Made by a program: the position numbers and the translations under genes. Of a stretch of 64,000 bases of DNA, positions 21,887 through 33,807 are shown in pieces (position 1 is the stretch's first letter; every line of letters starts with the position of its first letter). The DNA comes from Rostrohypoxylon terebratum. Its lineage: Eukaryota; Ascomycota; Sordariomycetes; Xylariales; Hypoxylaceae. Location of the stretch: positions 256,629 to 320,628 of the forward strand of contig MU385870.1 in the NCBI GenBank assembly GCA_022497145.1, written 5' to 3'. The notes under the pieces are model-generated. The model had not been told where the DNA came from. It searched no databases and saw only the letters and a list, made by a program, of their open reading frames with translations.

Positions 21887-23507
21887 ACTAGCTCGCCGGT
21901 TGCCTCCCCTCTTACGCCAGCTCTCCCTATACGGAAACATCCCACTTAGCTACCTCTCGGATCTGTATCGTCACATTTCCCGCGGCGTTTAGGAGCCTCA
22001 CCACCACATGGCTTTTACTATGACTTCTGGCTGTCGGTCCCAAAAGATCAACGTGTTTCGGACATGGGATGGATGGTTGTGGGTGGAATATCATGATTGA
22101 TTGTAGCTAGCACGATAGCTAAAGCTCTACGAACTGGGTCGGTCCCAAGGTTATGAACACGAATAAGCACATGAAATAAAAATCCATTTGCACATTTCTC
22201 GTTTTTGACATATGAGATATGATAAGTGAATTGATTGCAATGCTATGATAATCTATATTTCGAATTGTTTATCAAGTTGTGAGCTATGTGCAGAAGCTCT
22301 TCGCTCTGCTCTCCCCTCCCCCGCCAATATGCACACTTTGGCATTTTCACCGCTCAATTGCTCCTGGTGAAAAAAAGATGTCAGGACTTTCTGAGCATAA
22401 CAACGAGTATAACCATGTATCTAAAATTAAAATCTATCATGATATAGTCGAAATGAGTTGGGTTTTGGACGAGGAAGCATAATGTTTACAGCTGCTTAAT
22501 CTTCTTTCGATTTCATAGAAGCTATCTCGGGTCCTTCGCTCCTGTTATTGCATGATACAAAGAAAAACCTCTACTAGACTATATTAGCCGACAGTTCACC
22601 GTCTATGTATTAGCTATTGCTTTTTTTTCCTCAAAACTCAACTCACCACAATTGCAAGACATTCCACGTATACCAAAACCCATCTTTCCATCCACCAACG
22701 TTGATCGATCGAACATCATCCCATCATTCGTTGCCCAACTCCTCCCACCTCGTGGCAACAATGGGCGAGCAACAGCGGAAATGCAACCGAGCTAAACGTG
22801 CAGATATTCGCCGACACGGGTAGATCCTTCAGTCTCTATCCAATCAGACCCGACAATGTGTGCCATTCAGGACCTAAACAGGCAGCGTACCTAACAGGAT
22901 GCGATGTGGTGCAGCGTCTATCATCCCCGATATTTGTCACTTGAACAGTATAGTCAATGAGATAAATTAGTATATATAAGCCCGCCCAAAAACCTTATTA
23001 GACCCCGAAGCCTTTCTAGATGAGCATCTGTTACAAGTTACCTACCTGCTTAGTTGTTCAGACATCATTAAGCCTAGTCGCCATAGCAACTAGCTCTAAT
23101 ATATGATATCTAGTAAGCAACAGTTCTAATACTTACCTCAGTAAAATCGGAAGACATCTGAGTACCTAATAACAAGGCCGCGAAGAGACAGTGTTAGGAT
23201 ATATCAACACAGTATATATGTCATCATTCGTTCATATACAGAGACTGGATAATACATCAACCCCCCGCCAAGATACGAAGGGGTCTCTATTCTATTCTCT
23301 AATTGAATAGACAAATAATATATGCTCGCTGCCCCCAAAACGCCTTGCTCATGCATTCGTGCCCATCCGATCCGTGCAATGCTAACCTCGCTCAAAATAA
23401 CAGGGTATCTCAAATTCGCACGCGTACTCGCGTGCTTTGTTTTTGTACAAATTCAACGACTTCCTCCTCTTTTACCTATCCTCTAGTCTTCGAATAGATA
23501 AGGGATT
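21887..23507. other. intergenic region downstream of CHZ1
   Basis: Between the CHZ1 3' end and the 3' end of the carboxylesterase gene. Only short frames without domains are present; AT-rich stretches lie at about 22160-22280 and 22930-23170. No gene seen. Confidence 0.5.
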
Positions 23508-25881
23508 TTATACGATCGTGGTACTTCCGTTACCCCACCCCTCGCTCAACACAACCCGGTCAAACCAGAAACGACACTCCGTTCTGACTCGGTCGGTCAG
23601 GTTGCTCGCTTGCACGGCGACGCCTCTGTTCTGGCGTCCACGCGTGCCCATCCGCTCATCATTGCCCTCACCGAACAACGCGATCGTCTTCGCCGTCTCG
23701 GCAGTGGCTGTGGTGTTTTCGAACGGGCTAATGAACTTAGCCCAAGTGACGTTCGTGCCACTGCTGGCTGTATTTGTCTTTGGATTTGGGTCACCAGTGG
23801 CTGCGAATCGTGCCCAGTACCCGTTCATAGCATCCGCCATCGAGATGACGCCAGGGTAATTACCGATGACGTCCATGTCGTGAGTGACAATGGGGGCTTC
23901 GTCGCCATGATCGGCACTGCCGTGTGCGCTCGATCGAGCAGCGTAGTGGTAAGTATAAATGGGTTGCGATTCATTAGCTCTTGAAGCCAAATCTGCAGCC
24001 TGAAGAACAGGGCAGATATAGGCATAGTGCGCATACGAATCATCCAACCTCCAGAACTGTGTACCAAAACCCGAGGGCGGTTGATAGACATATAGTTTCT
24101 CTCCTACTTTAGTAGTAGGATCCGGATACATCGTGTCTAGAGTACTTAAGTCCGTTTCGTTCAGAGCGGGAACGATGCCAGATATGAGTGTATCCATCGC
24201 CGACGCATTATTCGCATGTGTTGGGACAAATATGGCACCTTCGTTCGAGTTGAACCCCGTCAAAATTGGAATGCGTAGAACATTTCCTTTTTTCCAGGAC
24301 TGAGAAGGTAAGTCCGGAATGATTCCTCCAGGTCCATCGATGACAGGCTGGAAAGCCCAACGTAAGCTGCCATTCCAGCGTCTCCACACGGCATTAGAGG
24401 CGTTGGCAATCTTGTCCAAAGGAAGAGCGCGGAGTTCATCGAAGAGCTTGTCCGAGGAGGTGTCGTTAACTCCGGCTGCCGATAGAAATTCCTGAAACTG
24501 CTGTTCATGAAGTGGATGAGTAGGTACGAAAGTGGCCCGCGCTAATGAGCCACCGGATTCAAGGATGGCTCTTTGAAAAGGCGGTGGTGACGATGTTAAC
24601 TTGTTTGCGGGAGAATAAGATATTAGGTGATGCCCAACTGAGTGAGCACCAGCACTTAGACCCATTATCGTAACGTTGTTAGGATCACCCCCAAAGTCAG
24701 CAGCGTTATCCTGTACCCATTTGAAGAATGCCTGCTGATCCTTCAAACCCAAATTTAATAGGCCAGCTTTCTGAGTAGCTGCACCGGGTAAGAAACCTAG
24801 GGCGCCAAGCCGGTAGTTGAAGCTCATTCCAATGATAGGTGTCTCGGACCACGATACAAAACTCATCATGTTCCTCTCGGCACCACTTCCACCGTTAAAC
24901 CCACCGCCGTGGACGTAGATGAGAATTGGCAACTTGCCAAATCTAGATACCTCGGCGGCAGTCGTGTTTGAGTCATTGTCGTGATGAGGTCTGTAAAGAT
25001 TGAAAACTAGGCAATCCTCGCCCTGATTCTTTCCGCCGCCATCTTGGGGACAAACATGGCCAAAGCTCGTAGCACGTTGCGCGCTGTTGCGATCAACTGT
25101 GCCGTTTAATGGCTGTGGAAGTCTGAAGCGATTGTCACCAGCTGTCGATTGCGCGTACGGAATTCCACGAAATGCTTGGACGCTGCGGGGATATTTTGCG
25201 CTCGCGGGTACAATTTCACCGAGATAGTTTCCTTGAGATAATTCCAAGGGAACGGTTTTCTGTAGCGCTATATTAGCATCGAAGCAAACATTAATGCAAT
25301 TAATGGTTAATGAAATGAGAGAGATAAAAGTTGGAAAAGTTGGAGATTGGGGATGCCAAGAATGGGGAAGCGAGGCCAAGACCAAGATTGGCACAACGAT
25401 CTCTTCGGCAGGAATGTCATTTGGCAATTGCACGCGCCAAGCCGATTTGCTTATATAAACGAAGAGAATCCTAGATTTGATATCTTTCTTTCTTTCTTTT
25501 CGCACTTACCTTAAAGATTTCATGGAGATGACCTCTTGTTTCCAGCCATATTAAAACCCCGAGAAGTACGACGACAACGATGAAGAAAAATGCTAGAATA
25601 GCTTGGCGCGTCCGGCTAGCACGGAACTTGGCAACTTGGATATGCAGCCACAGCAGTAACTTTGAAGGTTTCCTTTGCTCTTTCTCTGCAATGATCGCTT
25701 TTGTCTTGGAGCTAGCGGCGCTCTCGGTGTCACCAAGTGAATGATAGTCCATGACTGCGTCCCGTCCATAAAGGACGCCGTTTTTTGTGACTGCAGTTTC
25801 GACAAACTTTGCTGAGGAAAGATGGGACTGGGGCGGTTCTACTATATTAATAATAAAGGCATCTCCCTTAGGGTCTGTCAT
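23508..25881 (-). CDS. type-B carboxylesterase with N-terminal membrane anchor
   Basis: Two exons, 25510-25881 and 23508-25259, give 707 residues. Residues 1-93 are hydrophilic, 94-113 form one strong membrane helix, and the rest is a carboxylesterase/cholinesterase-type alpha/beta hydrolase. Visible landmarks are EDCLVFNLYRP (205-215), the oxyanion HGGG (241-244), the nucleophile elbow GLSAG with Ser326, Glu464 in NSNEGAIF, and His575 in SADHGDEAP, giving a complete catalytic triad. Several N-x-S/T sites follow the helix. The anchor lies near the N-terminus with no signal peptide and basic residues (RASRTRQ) before it, so a type II protein with the enzyme outside or in the lumen is predicted. 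The substrate is unknown. The 250-bp intron is long for this window, and alternative acceptors nearby break the frame. The ATG at 25881 is the first in-frame ATG. Confidence 0.85.
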
Positions 25882-27613
25882 TTGCCGATGATTTTGATGG
25901 GAACAACCGGGGGGACTCGGGTTCCGTTCCTGAGAGTCAAATCCTTCTTTAGGTACAGTACCTAGTAGGAACTGTGCAGCAAGCACGTAGCGCTAGGTGC
26001 TGTGCCGTATCTGGATGTGTGAGTGAGCACTTGTGAGCACTGCGAGCACTACCTGATTGGGAGGGGGCGGAGCATAGCACGCAGGGGATTTGTTGTTGCT
26101 CAGGGGTCGAGTGGCCTAGAAGTGGACAATAATGACAATAATAGCAATCTGGTAGCCCTATGAGTCCTTGGCTGCACTGTACTCGGGATCTGAAATGTGG
26201 GTAATGAACAAGAATGACAAGAATATTCGACGTTAGGATCAACCTACTGAATCATGAATCATATCGGTAAAATAAAAACTATCTTTCTATGAATAGGGCT
26301 ATTAAGAGGCGCATCTTTCGAGATATGTATGTTTTAAGATGTCTTTGAATTCTTTTAACCTGGTACCCTCGGCCTTTGGGGTGTTTGGGTCCCGGGCTCT
26401 TATCCATTGTAAGTCTGGACCTTCCTGGACTATGACAAGGTCCTGGACTAGGGGAGGAAACAAAGCTGCAGCAGTTTCGTCCTTTAGCGCAAGAATACAA
26501 GCTTCACTATCTTTAGATACTTACAATCTCTATGTGTATAAGGTATATTCTCTTTGTACTCTATTAATAGCCAAGATATACAAAGCTGGAAACTTGAAAT
26601 CAATGAGACTAAAACGTTCCTTCTCCTCATCACGTAAGTGGTGATTGTTCCTACCGGGCAACACTTTCCGATGTTCTAACATGGCATCATCTGCTTAGAA
26701 ATCTAATAGTAGAAAACCATCCCAATCAATTGAGCTAATTCTTTCATTCCCCTTACCTACCTAGTAACTTCTTTCACTTCCACCCGCTTACAACCCGCCT
26801 ACTACCTACATAGTATGATCCCGTCACACAATGCATTATGCTTCGTATCTTTCTTGATTGAGATCTTTACGTACTGTACCTACCTAAGATCGCCTTACCG
26901 CGAAGTCCTGAGCTAGTCTAGTTTAGTCTAGGTGTGTATGACAAGAACACCGCGGACCGAGGAGCTGAAGACAAGCAATGATAAGCAGCAGCGTTTATTG
27001 GATATGCAGTGAGCAAACTACCTGGACGCTGTGTGGACGCCGTGTGGACGCTCGGTTTGAGTTACCTGAGTGAGTGGTAATCTCAACTCTCGAGAGGACT
27101 CAGATCCGATATAGTTGCCGATCAGACGCGAAGATCACGTTGGCGACAGTTTGATAAGTATCGAATACCAATTCCAATACCAATACAGAATATTTGATGC
27201 ATTTGCTTACTTTTTAGCGTTTCCAACTCGCGATTTCTTGCCAGCTTGTGCCAGTTTACCTGGAAAACTTTCGACTCAAACGTGCTTTGGCCCCCACTAT
27301 CAAATAGCGAAACGACTTGGCAAAGAGGGTGGCCCTGGGGATCCTAGGCTGTTCTAGATCATAACCAACGAAGAGGAGTGGTTGGTTGCCAAGCGAGATC
27401 AAGCTTCTCAAATCTGACCAACGGGAAATACTCCACGGCCCCAACGCCCAAAAAGTCTTACTCTAGCCCGATGTCACATAGCCCAGGCAACATTCTCTAC
27501 TCATTGGTTCAACATTGTCCAGCAAATTGATTGCTCACTCGTATTACAACGCGCATCAACGGATAGGAGGCAATTAAGTATATACATACCACTACTACAT
27601 ACTAATTATCGTA
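25882..27613. other. intergenic region, esterase / amidohydrolase
   Basis: The promoter region of the esterase plus the downstream part of the amidohydrolase. No frame has recognisable domains. Nothing else seen. Confidence 0.5.
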
Positions 27614-28949
27614 TTACATTACTGCGCAACTGCCTAAACCGGCTCGCCGGTCCTGTGCAGAAATCGTGGCTTCCTCTCCGTTGCTCCATACCTTTACGAT
27701 TCTCGCTGTCGCGGTAATGTCTTCGACTGGATTCCCCTCCACTAGGACCAGATCAGCCCTCAAGCCAGGAGAGATCCGCCCTCGGTCTGGAAGATTGAAG
27801 TGCTGCGCCGCCAAAGACGTGGCTGCTCTGAGAGCCTCGAGCGGTGTCAGCCCGGCTCGGACCAATAGTTCTAATTCATGATGCAGGGACTTCCCAGGCA
27901 CGATGGAAAAGATACCGCTATTGTTCGCGTCCGTACCCGCAACGATCGGCACCCCAGCCTTCCGCATCGCCGTGACACTATCCAACGAAGCCTGGAAATT
28001 CTTGCCAAGGGATGGAAATATCCAGCTAGCCAACCATAAGGCCCAGCTGTCTGCCATTATCTGCATCATTGTAAGGGTCGGTACTGCGACTGTTTTCTGA
28101 GCTACCATTTTCTCAAGGATATCATTGTCGAGAGCCTTGTCCGAAGGCACGTGAGTTAGAATATCAAAGCCCGCATGCACACCGCGTTCAAATGAGACGT
28201 ATTGTGCTGTATGAGCCACAGTCATTTTCCCGTGCTTCCTCGCCTCGACCTGGATCTTATCCAGGACGGCCTGTTCGTGGCCAGGGAAATCTGCGATGAT
28301 CTTGATGTAATCGACCTTTTCGTCGATTCGATCTTGCACAAACTTGACGACCTCTTCCGTATTATGGACTGCGTGATCTGGAGTGATTTTGGCAAACTTG
28401 AATATCTTGCCATGCCTAGAGTTTTCCTATTATCAATTCCACAGATTAGTAACTACTTACTGCTGTTTGTTACTCAAAAATCACTCTAAATCTCGAAGAT
28501 CCAAGCCGACTCCCCTCCCGATGACGTAATTCACCACTTACCTCATAGGCGGGAAGACTTGAACTCAACCAAGTTGTAGGACCCGTTGCAGCTCGCAACT
28601 TAATATATTTCTCTAGTGGTACACACCTAATAACAAGAATCATTAGTCCCTCTGCAAGGCAATGCCCACTCAGACGTGACTAAACTTACGCCATATCGCA
28701 GACTGTGGTGACACCATATGACGCACAAGAAGCTAACTGAGCTTCATCTAGAATATGCACGTGGCAATCAATTAGGCCAGGTAGCAACGTAAATCCGGTT
28801 CCGTCGACGACCTCTACCGCCGACGGGTCCGGGTCATCGGCTAGTGCATCGTCGCCGATACGCGACCCGTCGATGACTGCCGTCTTGGGGCCATGAACAA
28901 ATTCGCCATCGAAGATGCGGACGTGCTTGATGATGGTGAATTTGCCCAT
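27614..28949 (-). CDS. metal-dependent amidohydrolase family protein
   Basis: Three exons, 28690-28949, 28542-28626 and 27614-28426, give 385 residues. The N-terminal beta-sandwich part (IIKHVRIFDGEF...) leads into GLIDCHVH with metal ligands His63 and His65. Further candidate ligands are Lys157 in YIKIIAD, His187 in VAHTAQ, His207 in ILTHVP, and Asp281 in VAGTDAN. The C-terminus has the usual LTPLEALRAAT...RGRISPGLRADLVLVEGNP return to the small domain. This is the imidazolonepropionase/prolidase-like branch of amidohydrolases; the substrate cannot be read from sequence. The 85-nt middle exon supplies CVPLEKYIKLRAATGPT, which continues the domain. The introns (63 and 115 bp) have GTAAGT donors and TTAG or ATAG acceptors. 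Confidence 0.83.
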
Positions 28950-29840
28950 CCTGACCTGGAGTATAAAAGATAGTAATATATACAGCTGTTAGTTGTAAGT
29001 GATATATGTCTATTATAATCAGATCCAAAATGGTAAATGCTCGCAGTCGTTGTTACAAGTGTTGGTGCCTGGATGTACATCTGCATAAGGAGGTTGAGAA
29101 TTCCTAATGTACATAACTGACGACGTAATCTGCGAATTACCCCCAGGTAATTGGCTGAGAACCCCAGAACTGCAACAATTGATGGATGTCGGGGATGTCG
29201 GTCATGTATTTAGCTCCGATCTTAGTTCACTGTTAAACGGGGTTCTATTACGTCGTAGGGCTGTAATAATAATTGAACCGCCTGGGCATGGGTAATAGGC
29301 GCAACGTTCTGTTCGCAACATCGCTATGGAGCATATGACAGACGGCACGGGATTAGGCGGTCGAGTTGACGTAGCGACCGGATTTGGAGACGCCGATAGC
29401 ACCGGTCAATCTCGGTTTTCATACACACATTCTAGGATCATATTTATTTTTATACTTCGCTCCCATTTGTTCTCATAAAAGCTGTACGTACATACGGAAA
29501 TTGTAAAGGAGTGTAAACCTGGATATAATACACAAACTGGATATTAAGTAGCTAGTCCAAAGCGCCGATCGACCATGGGTATCTCACGATTCCTTATCCC
29601 CCGCCTCACCACCCTAATTATCACCAATCTCAAAGACCAGGCTCTCTCTCAGCTACGGGTCATGTAAAATCAATCAATCAATGAGATAACAGTTCGACAA
29701 TACCATGTTAATAATAACATTTTGGATTGATCTCCAACTAATGCATTAAAAACAATAATACAACCAACCAAGAGAGGCCAACGCGAAGTCGGCAATGACC
29801 GTGCCTATCCCTATACCTTTACCCTAACGATTCCCTGGAG

Positions 29841-29872
<32 letters not shown>

Positions 29873-30033
29873 ACACCGACTATCAGGCCATGACGTACCG
29901 GTGAACGCCGGGCTCTGTCCTTTTAAAACTCCCCGATGCAGTATGCAGATACACTGAATAATACAACCTTGTCCCCTCACCCGATATCTATACACACCTG
30001 TAATAGTACACCGTCTATGGCTATGACTTTTTT
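28950..30033. other. intergenic region
   Basis: Upstream of the amidohydrolase and downstream of the unknown basic protein. Contains an AAAAC pentamer repeat (29841-29874). No gene seen. Confidence 0.5.
29841..29874. repeat. AAAAC microsatellite
   Basis: About six copies of the pentamer AAAAC in the 3' flank of the unknown basic protein gene. Confidence 0.85.
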
Positions 30034-32210
30034 CTAAGTCATCACGTCTTGCAATGAAGCAATTGTCATTCTTTTTCTCGCTTGCTTAGCTGCCCACTCG
30101 CGGCTCTGTTGTCGGGATCGTTCCGCGGCCTCTTCTCGTGCAAGCTTTGCTAAGGCCTCCCGTTCTCTCTTTTCTCGCTCTCGCTCCCCGGTCCATGAGT
30201 TGTCTCGTTTGAATATCTCTGCACCGCGGAGTCTCTGCTGTTGTACATCTTCCGTTGACACCGAAATACGCTGTGCGCTGGTACTTCCGGACGTCGAGCT
30301 TGATGTCCCACGGGTTGGCTGTACCCCGATCGGGTCAGGATGGAGTCCTCGGCCTCGCTGTTGGGTTTGGTTGTTCGTCTTGGAGAGTGGAGGGCGCGGA
30401 GAAAATTTCGCAACCGGAGACACGTCCTTTCTAAAGATAGAAGTAGCTTGGTTGGCTGAATTTTCTACCAAGTGTCCCTTGTTCTGTCGGGCTCGGCTCG
30501 CAACCGTTTCGCGAGGGAAAGTACTGGGAGCAGCGTTTGAACGGATGGGTCTCGCCTTGAATTCCCGTCTCTTGCGTTCCTCTTCCTCCTGAGCCTTCAA
30601 CTGTGCCTCGCGCTCTTCGCGCTTGCGGCGGGAGATAGCCTCTCCCGGCAACTCAAAGGTAGGCCGGGCAAGGGTCCTAGCTGACTTGGCACGTCGGAGA
30701 CTTGACACAGTCGGCTTTGTCAACTGTTCTACGGAAAATTGAGTCGAGACTCGGGCCTCACGCTTTTCTTTCAATTTCCGAGCGACCTCGTCACCGGGCA
30801 GTTCAAACGTAGGGATGGTAGGTTTCTTTGTTGGCTTGGGAGGCTGTTTTGGTGGGAGGAGACTTGCTATGCCCTTGCTTGTCGATTTCTTTGGTGGGGC
30901 TTGGACCTCGGGCCTATCTTCACTCCTTATCTTTGGGGGATCCAGGAAAATCATCGATGCCGACTTACGGACAGATCGACGAGGTTCGCTAGTCGCTTTG
31001 ACTCGGACGGATGAAGAGCCAGCCTTCGATGGTGTAGTTTTCTTTGGCTGCGGCGTCACGGCTCTTTTCGCTTCGTTAGTCTGCACAGACAGCGAATGCC
31101 TCGATGACTTGTCTCCTTGCCCCTCGCCATCCGGCGAGACAATTCGTCGAAAATGAGAAGCCACATCGAATGCCTCGAGTTGCTCTTCGAGTTTGTCGAG
31201 CGCTTCCACAGAGTCCTCGATTCTAGCGACGGGTGATCTTGAAGCAATTCTCTCTACGCGCCTTTCCTTACTTGCGGCAGGACTAGTAGATGCTGATCTA
31301 GGCTCCCGAGTTTCATGTATTGATGATGCCTCTAACTCTTTCACCGGCGCGAGATGATGGTTCGCGCTAGGTTCCGCGAGAGCCATGTTTCCTTCACCCG
31401 TAGGCCCGACGTCCGCCAATAATTCTTCTCCCGGAGCCAGCGGTGTCAAAAGAATTGTAAATTTTGGAGGCGCAATGGCTTCGTTTGGATTATCGCGTTT
31501 GGTATTATCCTGAATTGGCAGGAGGTTGAAGCCAAAATGAATACTTTTCAATTCAAGATTGGTGGGGCTTGAAGGATTTGAAGTAGGAGTCGTGATTGGA
31601 AATTTTGAGGAAAGGATTCCCTCAAACCAGCCGTCGCGATGTTTCGCAATCTGTTCTTCAGCCGGGGGGATGCCTTTGCGCGCAAGCACAATCAACGGAT
31701 GATTCGAAAACTTCTCAGCTATCAAGAGTATGATTGAATTAGTACAACTTGACTGGATACAGTTTTGTTGCGTTGATATAGATTGTTGAAAGACATACCC
31801 GAAGCTGGAAGGTCGAGTTGCTGTATTTGGCCTGAAACACTCTTCGTGGCAGAAGCTGATGCGCGCTGCGGCTCGTCTTCTGGGACAGTCGCGAGAACTT
31901 CGAATGTGTTAGCTGTAATTGCTGGCCTTGCTAAGCGACGTCGACCCTGGTTCTTGGTAGTATCTCTCCACTTGAGTCCGTCTCGGGGCCTTTCGGTATC
32001 TATTTGAAGCTTGTTCAGCTCTGTCGTAAGAGAATCGATCGATGAGTTGGAATCGGTACTCGGAGGTCGATTCTGTAGCCGAGAAACAGAAAGTTCACCC
32101 AGGACGGAAGGGTTGTTTAATTCGAGGCTGTCGTAGGAAAAGTGATCGTCTTCATTGGAGCTCGTATCACTTGGTATATCGAGCGCCACTCGAGAGGGAA
32201 CAACGGTCAT
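30034..32210 (-). CDS. conserved-looking basic, charged protein of unknown function with paired FELPG motifs
   Basis: Two exons, 31799-32210 and 30034-31718, give 698 residues. I do not recognise the family with confidence. The N-terminal part contains a compact segment after the splice (AEKFSNHPLIVLARKGIPP, then RDGWFEGILSSKFP). The rest is long, low-complexity and rich in Ser, Pro, Lys, Arg and Glu. Two similar blocks stand out: FELPGD at residue 442 and FELPGE at residue 492. Each is preceded by P-T and followed by a charged helix with RKLKEKREAR or RRKREEREAQ. The C-terminus is a charged helix (KREREALAKLAREEAAERSR...). The pattern loosely resembles TPX2-type microtubule-binding repeats (inference, weak). 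The ATG at 32210 is the first in-frame ATG. The 80-bp intron (GTATGT donor, TTGATAG acceptor) keeps frame. Confidence 0.7.
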
Positions 32211-33222
32211 CTTTTTGGTCTTCGATTGCTTCGATTGGACGCAATTGACCAATAATGGTGAAGCAGCCAGGATTGCACGGCTCAGGGGTCCAATACAATG
32301 GAAGCAAGGGTTTGATGAGGGTTATTACCTAGCAGCCCCGGACCAGTGACGGCGAGCACGGGTATGCGACGATCGCGAATAGCAAGTATGTATCAAAATT
32401 GTAGTGGGGTTTGATATCCCCCTGCAAGATAGCAAAGAAACTTGTAGTATTATTGAATTCTATCCAACTGTGGATTATGTGCGGATTGAACTCTTATGAT
32501 GCCTTTGGTGAATGATGGAATAATATTGAAGAAGAGACAGACTCCCAAGTTTGTTTGGAGCAATTGGGTCACCAAGTATTTCTATTAGTCAATGGCTGGA
32601 TTCACAAGGAGACTTGGCAGTACTTGCACTTTTGGTATTTGGAGGTAGAATTTGTTGGAAAGTCCGTTGCGTACTACTACGTATTAGGTATTAATGCGCT
32701 TATAGATTAATAGCTTAACACGAGCTAGCGCCATCGAGCTATCGACTTTCTCGAGTGTAGCTACTTTCCCAAGTTTCCTTACGTGGTAATACGTCAAGTC
32801 AGATCTTTCTTTTCCTTTCCCGCGGTAACGCGATCTGACGCGAATCTAGACGCGAACTTTCCCCACTTCAAGTCCGTGAGAGCCACGCCCCTGCTTCAAT
32901 TGTGAAGCATGGCTTTATGATGTCGCATTATCGCGATCGATCAGCTCCAATCTCGTAGGATTGACTTATACTAGCCTAATATAAGTCTCCGTCATTGTGC
33001 AGTATAATAAATTGACTAGGTAGAACAAGTCAATATTAATAATTGTTATAATCTTATGGAAGTGATCGTGCCTGGTACCTGGGTAGGCTAATCACTAAAT
33101 AGTGATGAGCACGGGCGCATAGGCGCATAGGTGCAGGAGATCCAACCCTCCTAGGACTACCTAGTAGATCTTTGTGTGACCCAGTCTGCCAGTGCGCAAA
33201 GAACATCTCTCCATCGCTTGTC
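32211..33222. other. intergenic region
   Basis: Upstream of the unknown basic protein gene and downstream of DAD2. No gene seen; the frames present are shadows or short. Confidence 0.5.
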
Positions 33223-33807
33223 TTAAGCAATAGATGAGGAGTTGTTTTCGTTCTCTGCCATGGCATCGGCCTGGGCTTGCAATGCCGGTGCATGCTCTGT
33301 CGGTATTCGAACTAGAGTCTGGGGCAAAGGAAGAGTATCTTCTTGGGTCTTGGTTTCACCCTCATCGTCCACGTTTCGAGGAGTGGGGATTTTTGCTGCG
33401 AAAAGAGTTAGAACTATGAATTCTTCTTACTACACGTAAAACAAATAGATATGGGCATACTTGATGCCATGTTGATAGCCCGAAGCACATTATGCCAGTT
33501 GCTCACCACCGTCGCAATTGCTATAACATGAGTCAGCCAAAAAGACAAACCTCCAGGGCTACTATCCGTATGCACTCGCACCTTCTGTTCCATCTGATAG
33601 AGTAGCAAGCTTCTGTTCTAGAGCTTCCATCTGGCTTGCTACGGCTGCGCTTAGCTCTCGCAGCTCCTTCAGATTCTCGAGCTCCGCTTTCTTCTCATTG
33701 ACTCGGGCAACGAGCGCCGGCGATTGACCTGTGGACTGAACACCGGGATTGCCCGAAGTAGAAGCCTGACGCAGGTGGCTAGGAATACCCCGCGACGAAA
33801 ATGCCAT
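33223..33807 (-). CDS. DAD2: DASH complex subunit DAD2
   Basis: Three exons, 33582-33807, 33461-33520 and 33223-33395, give 152 residues. The core reads ALVARVNEKKAELENLKELR, then LSAAVASQMEALEQKLATLSDGTE, then AIATVVSNWHNVLRAINMAS, which is the Dad2 signature: a long coiled coil ending in DGTEA(V/I)A...NWxNVLRAIxMAS. Dad2 is one of ten DASH/Dam1 subunits that form rings on kinetochore microtubules. The C-terminal tail (TPRNVDDEGETKTQED...) is acidic and disordered. The first intron interrupts the codon after DGTE and the second follows MAS, so both introns flank the conserved block. ATG 33807 is the first in-frame ATG. The gene is divergent from shugoshin, another centromere protein. Confidence 0.92.
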
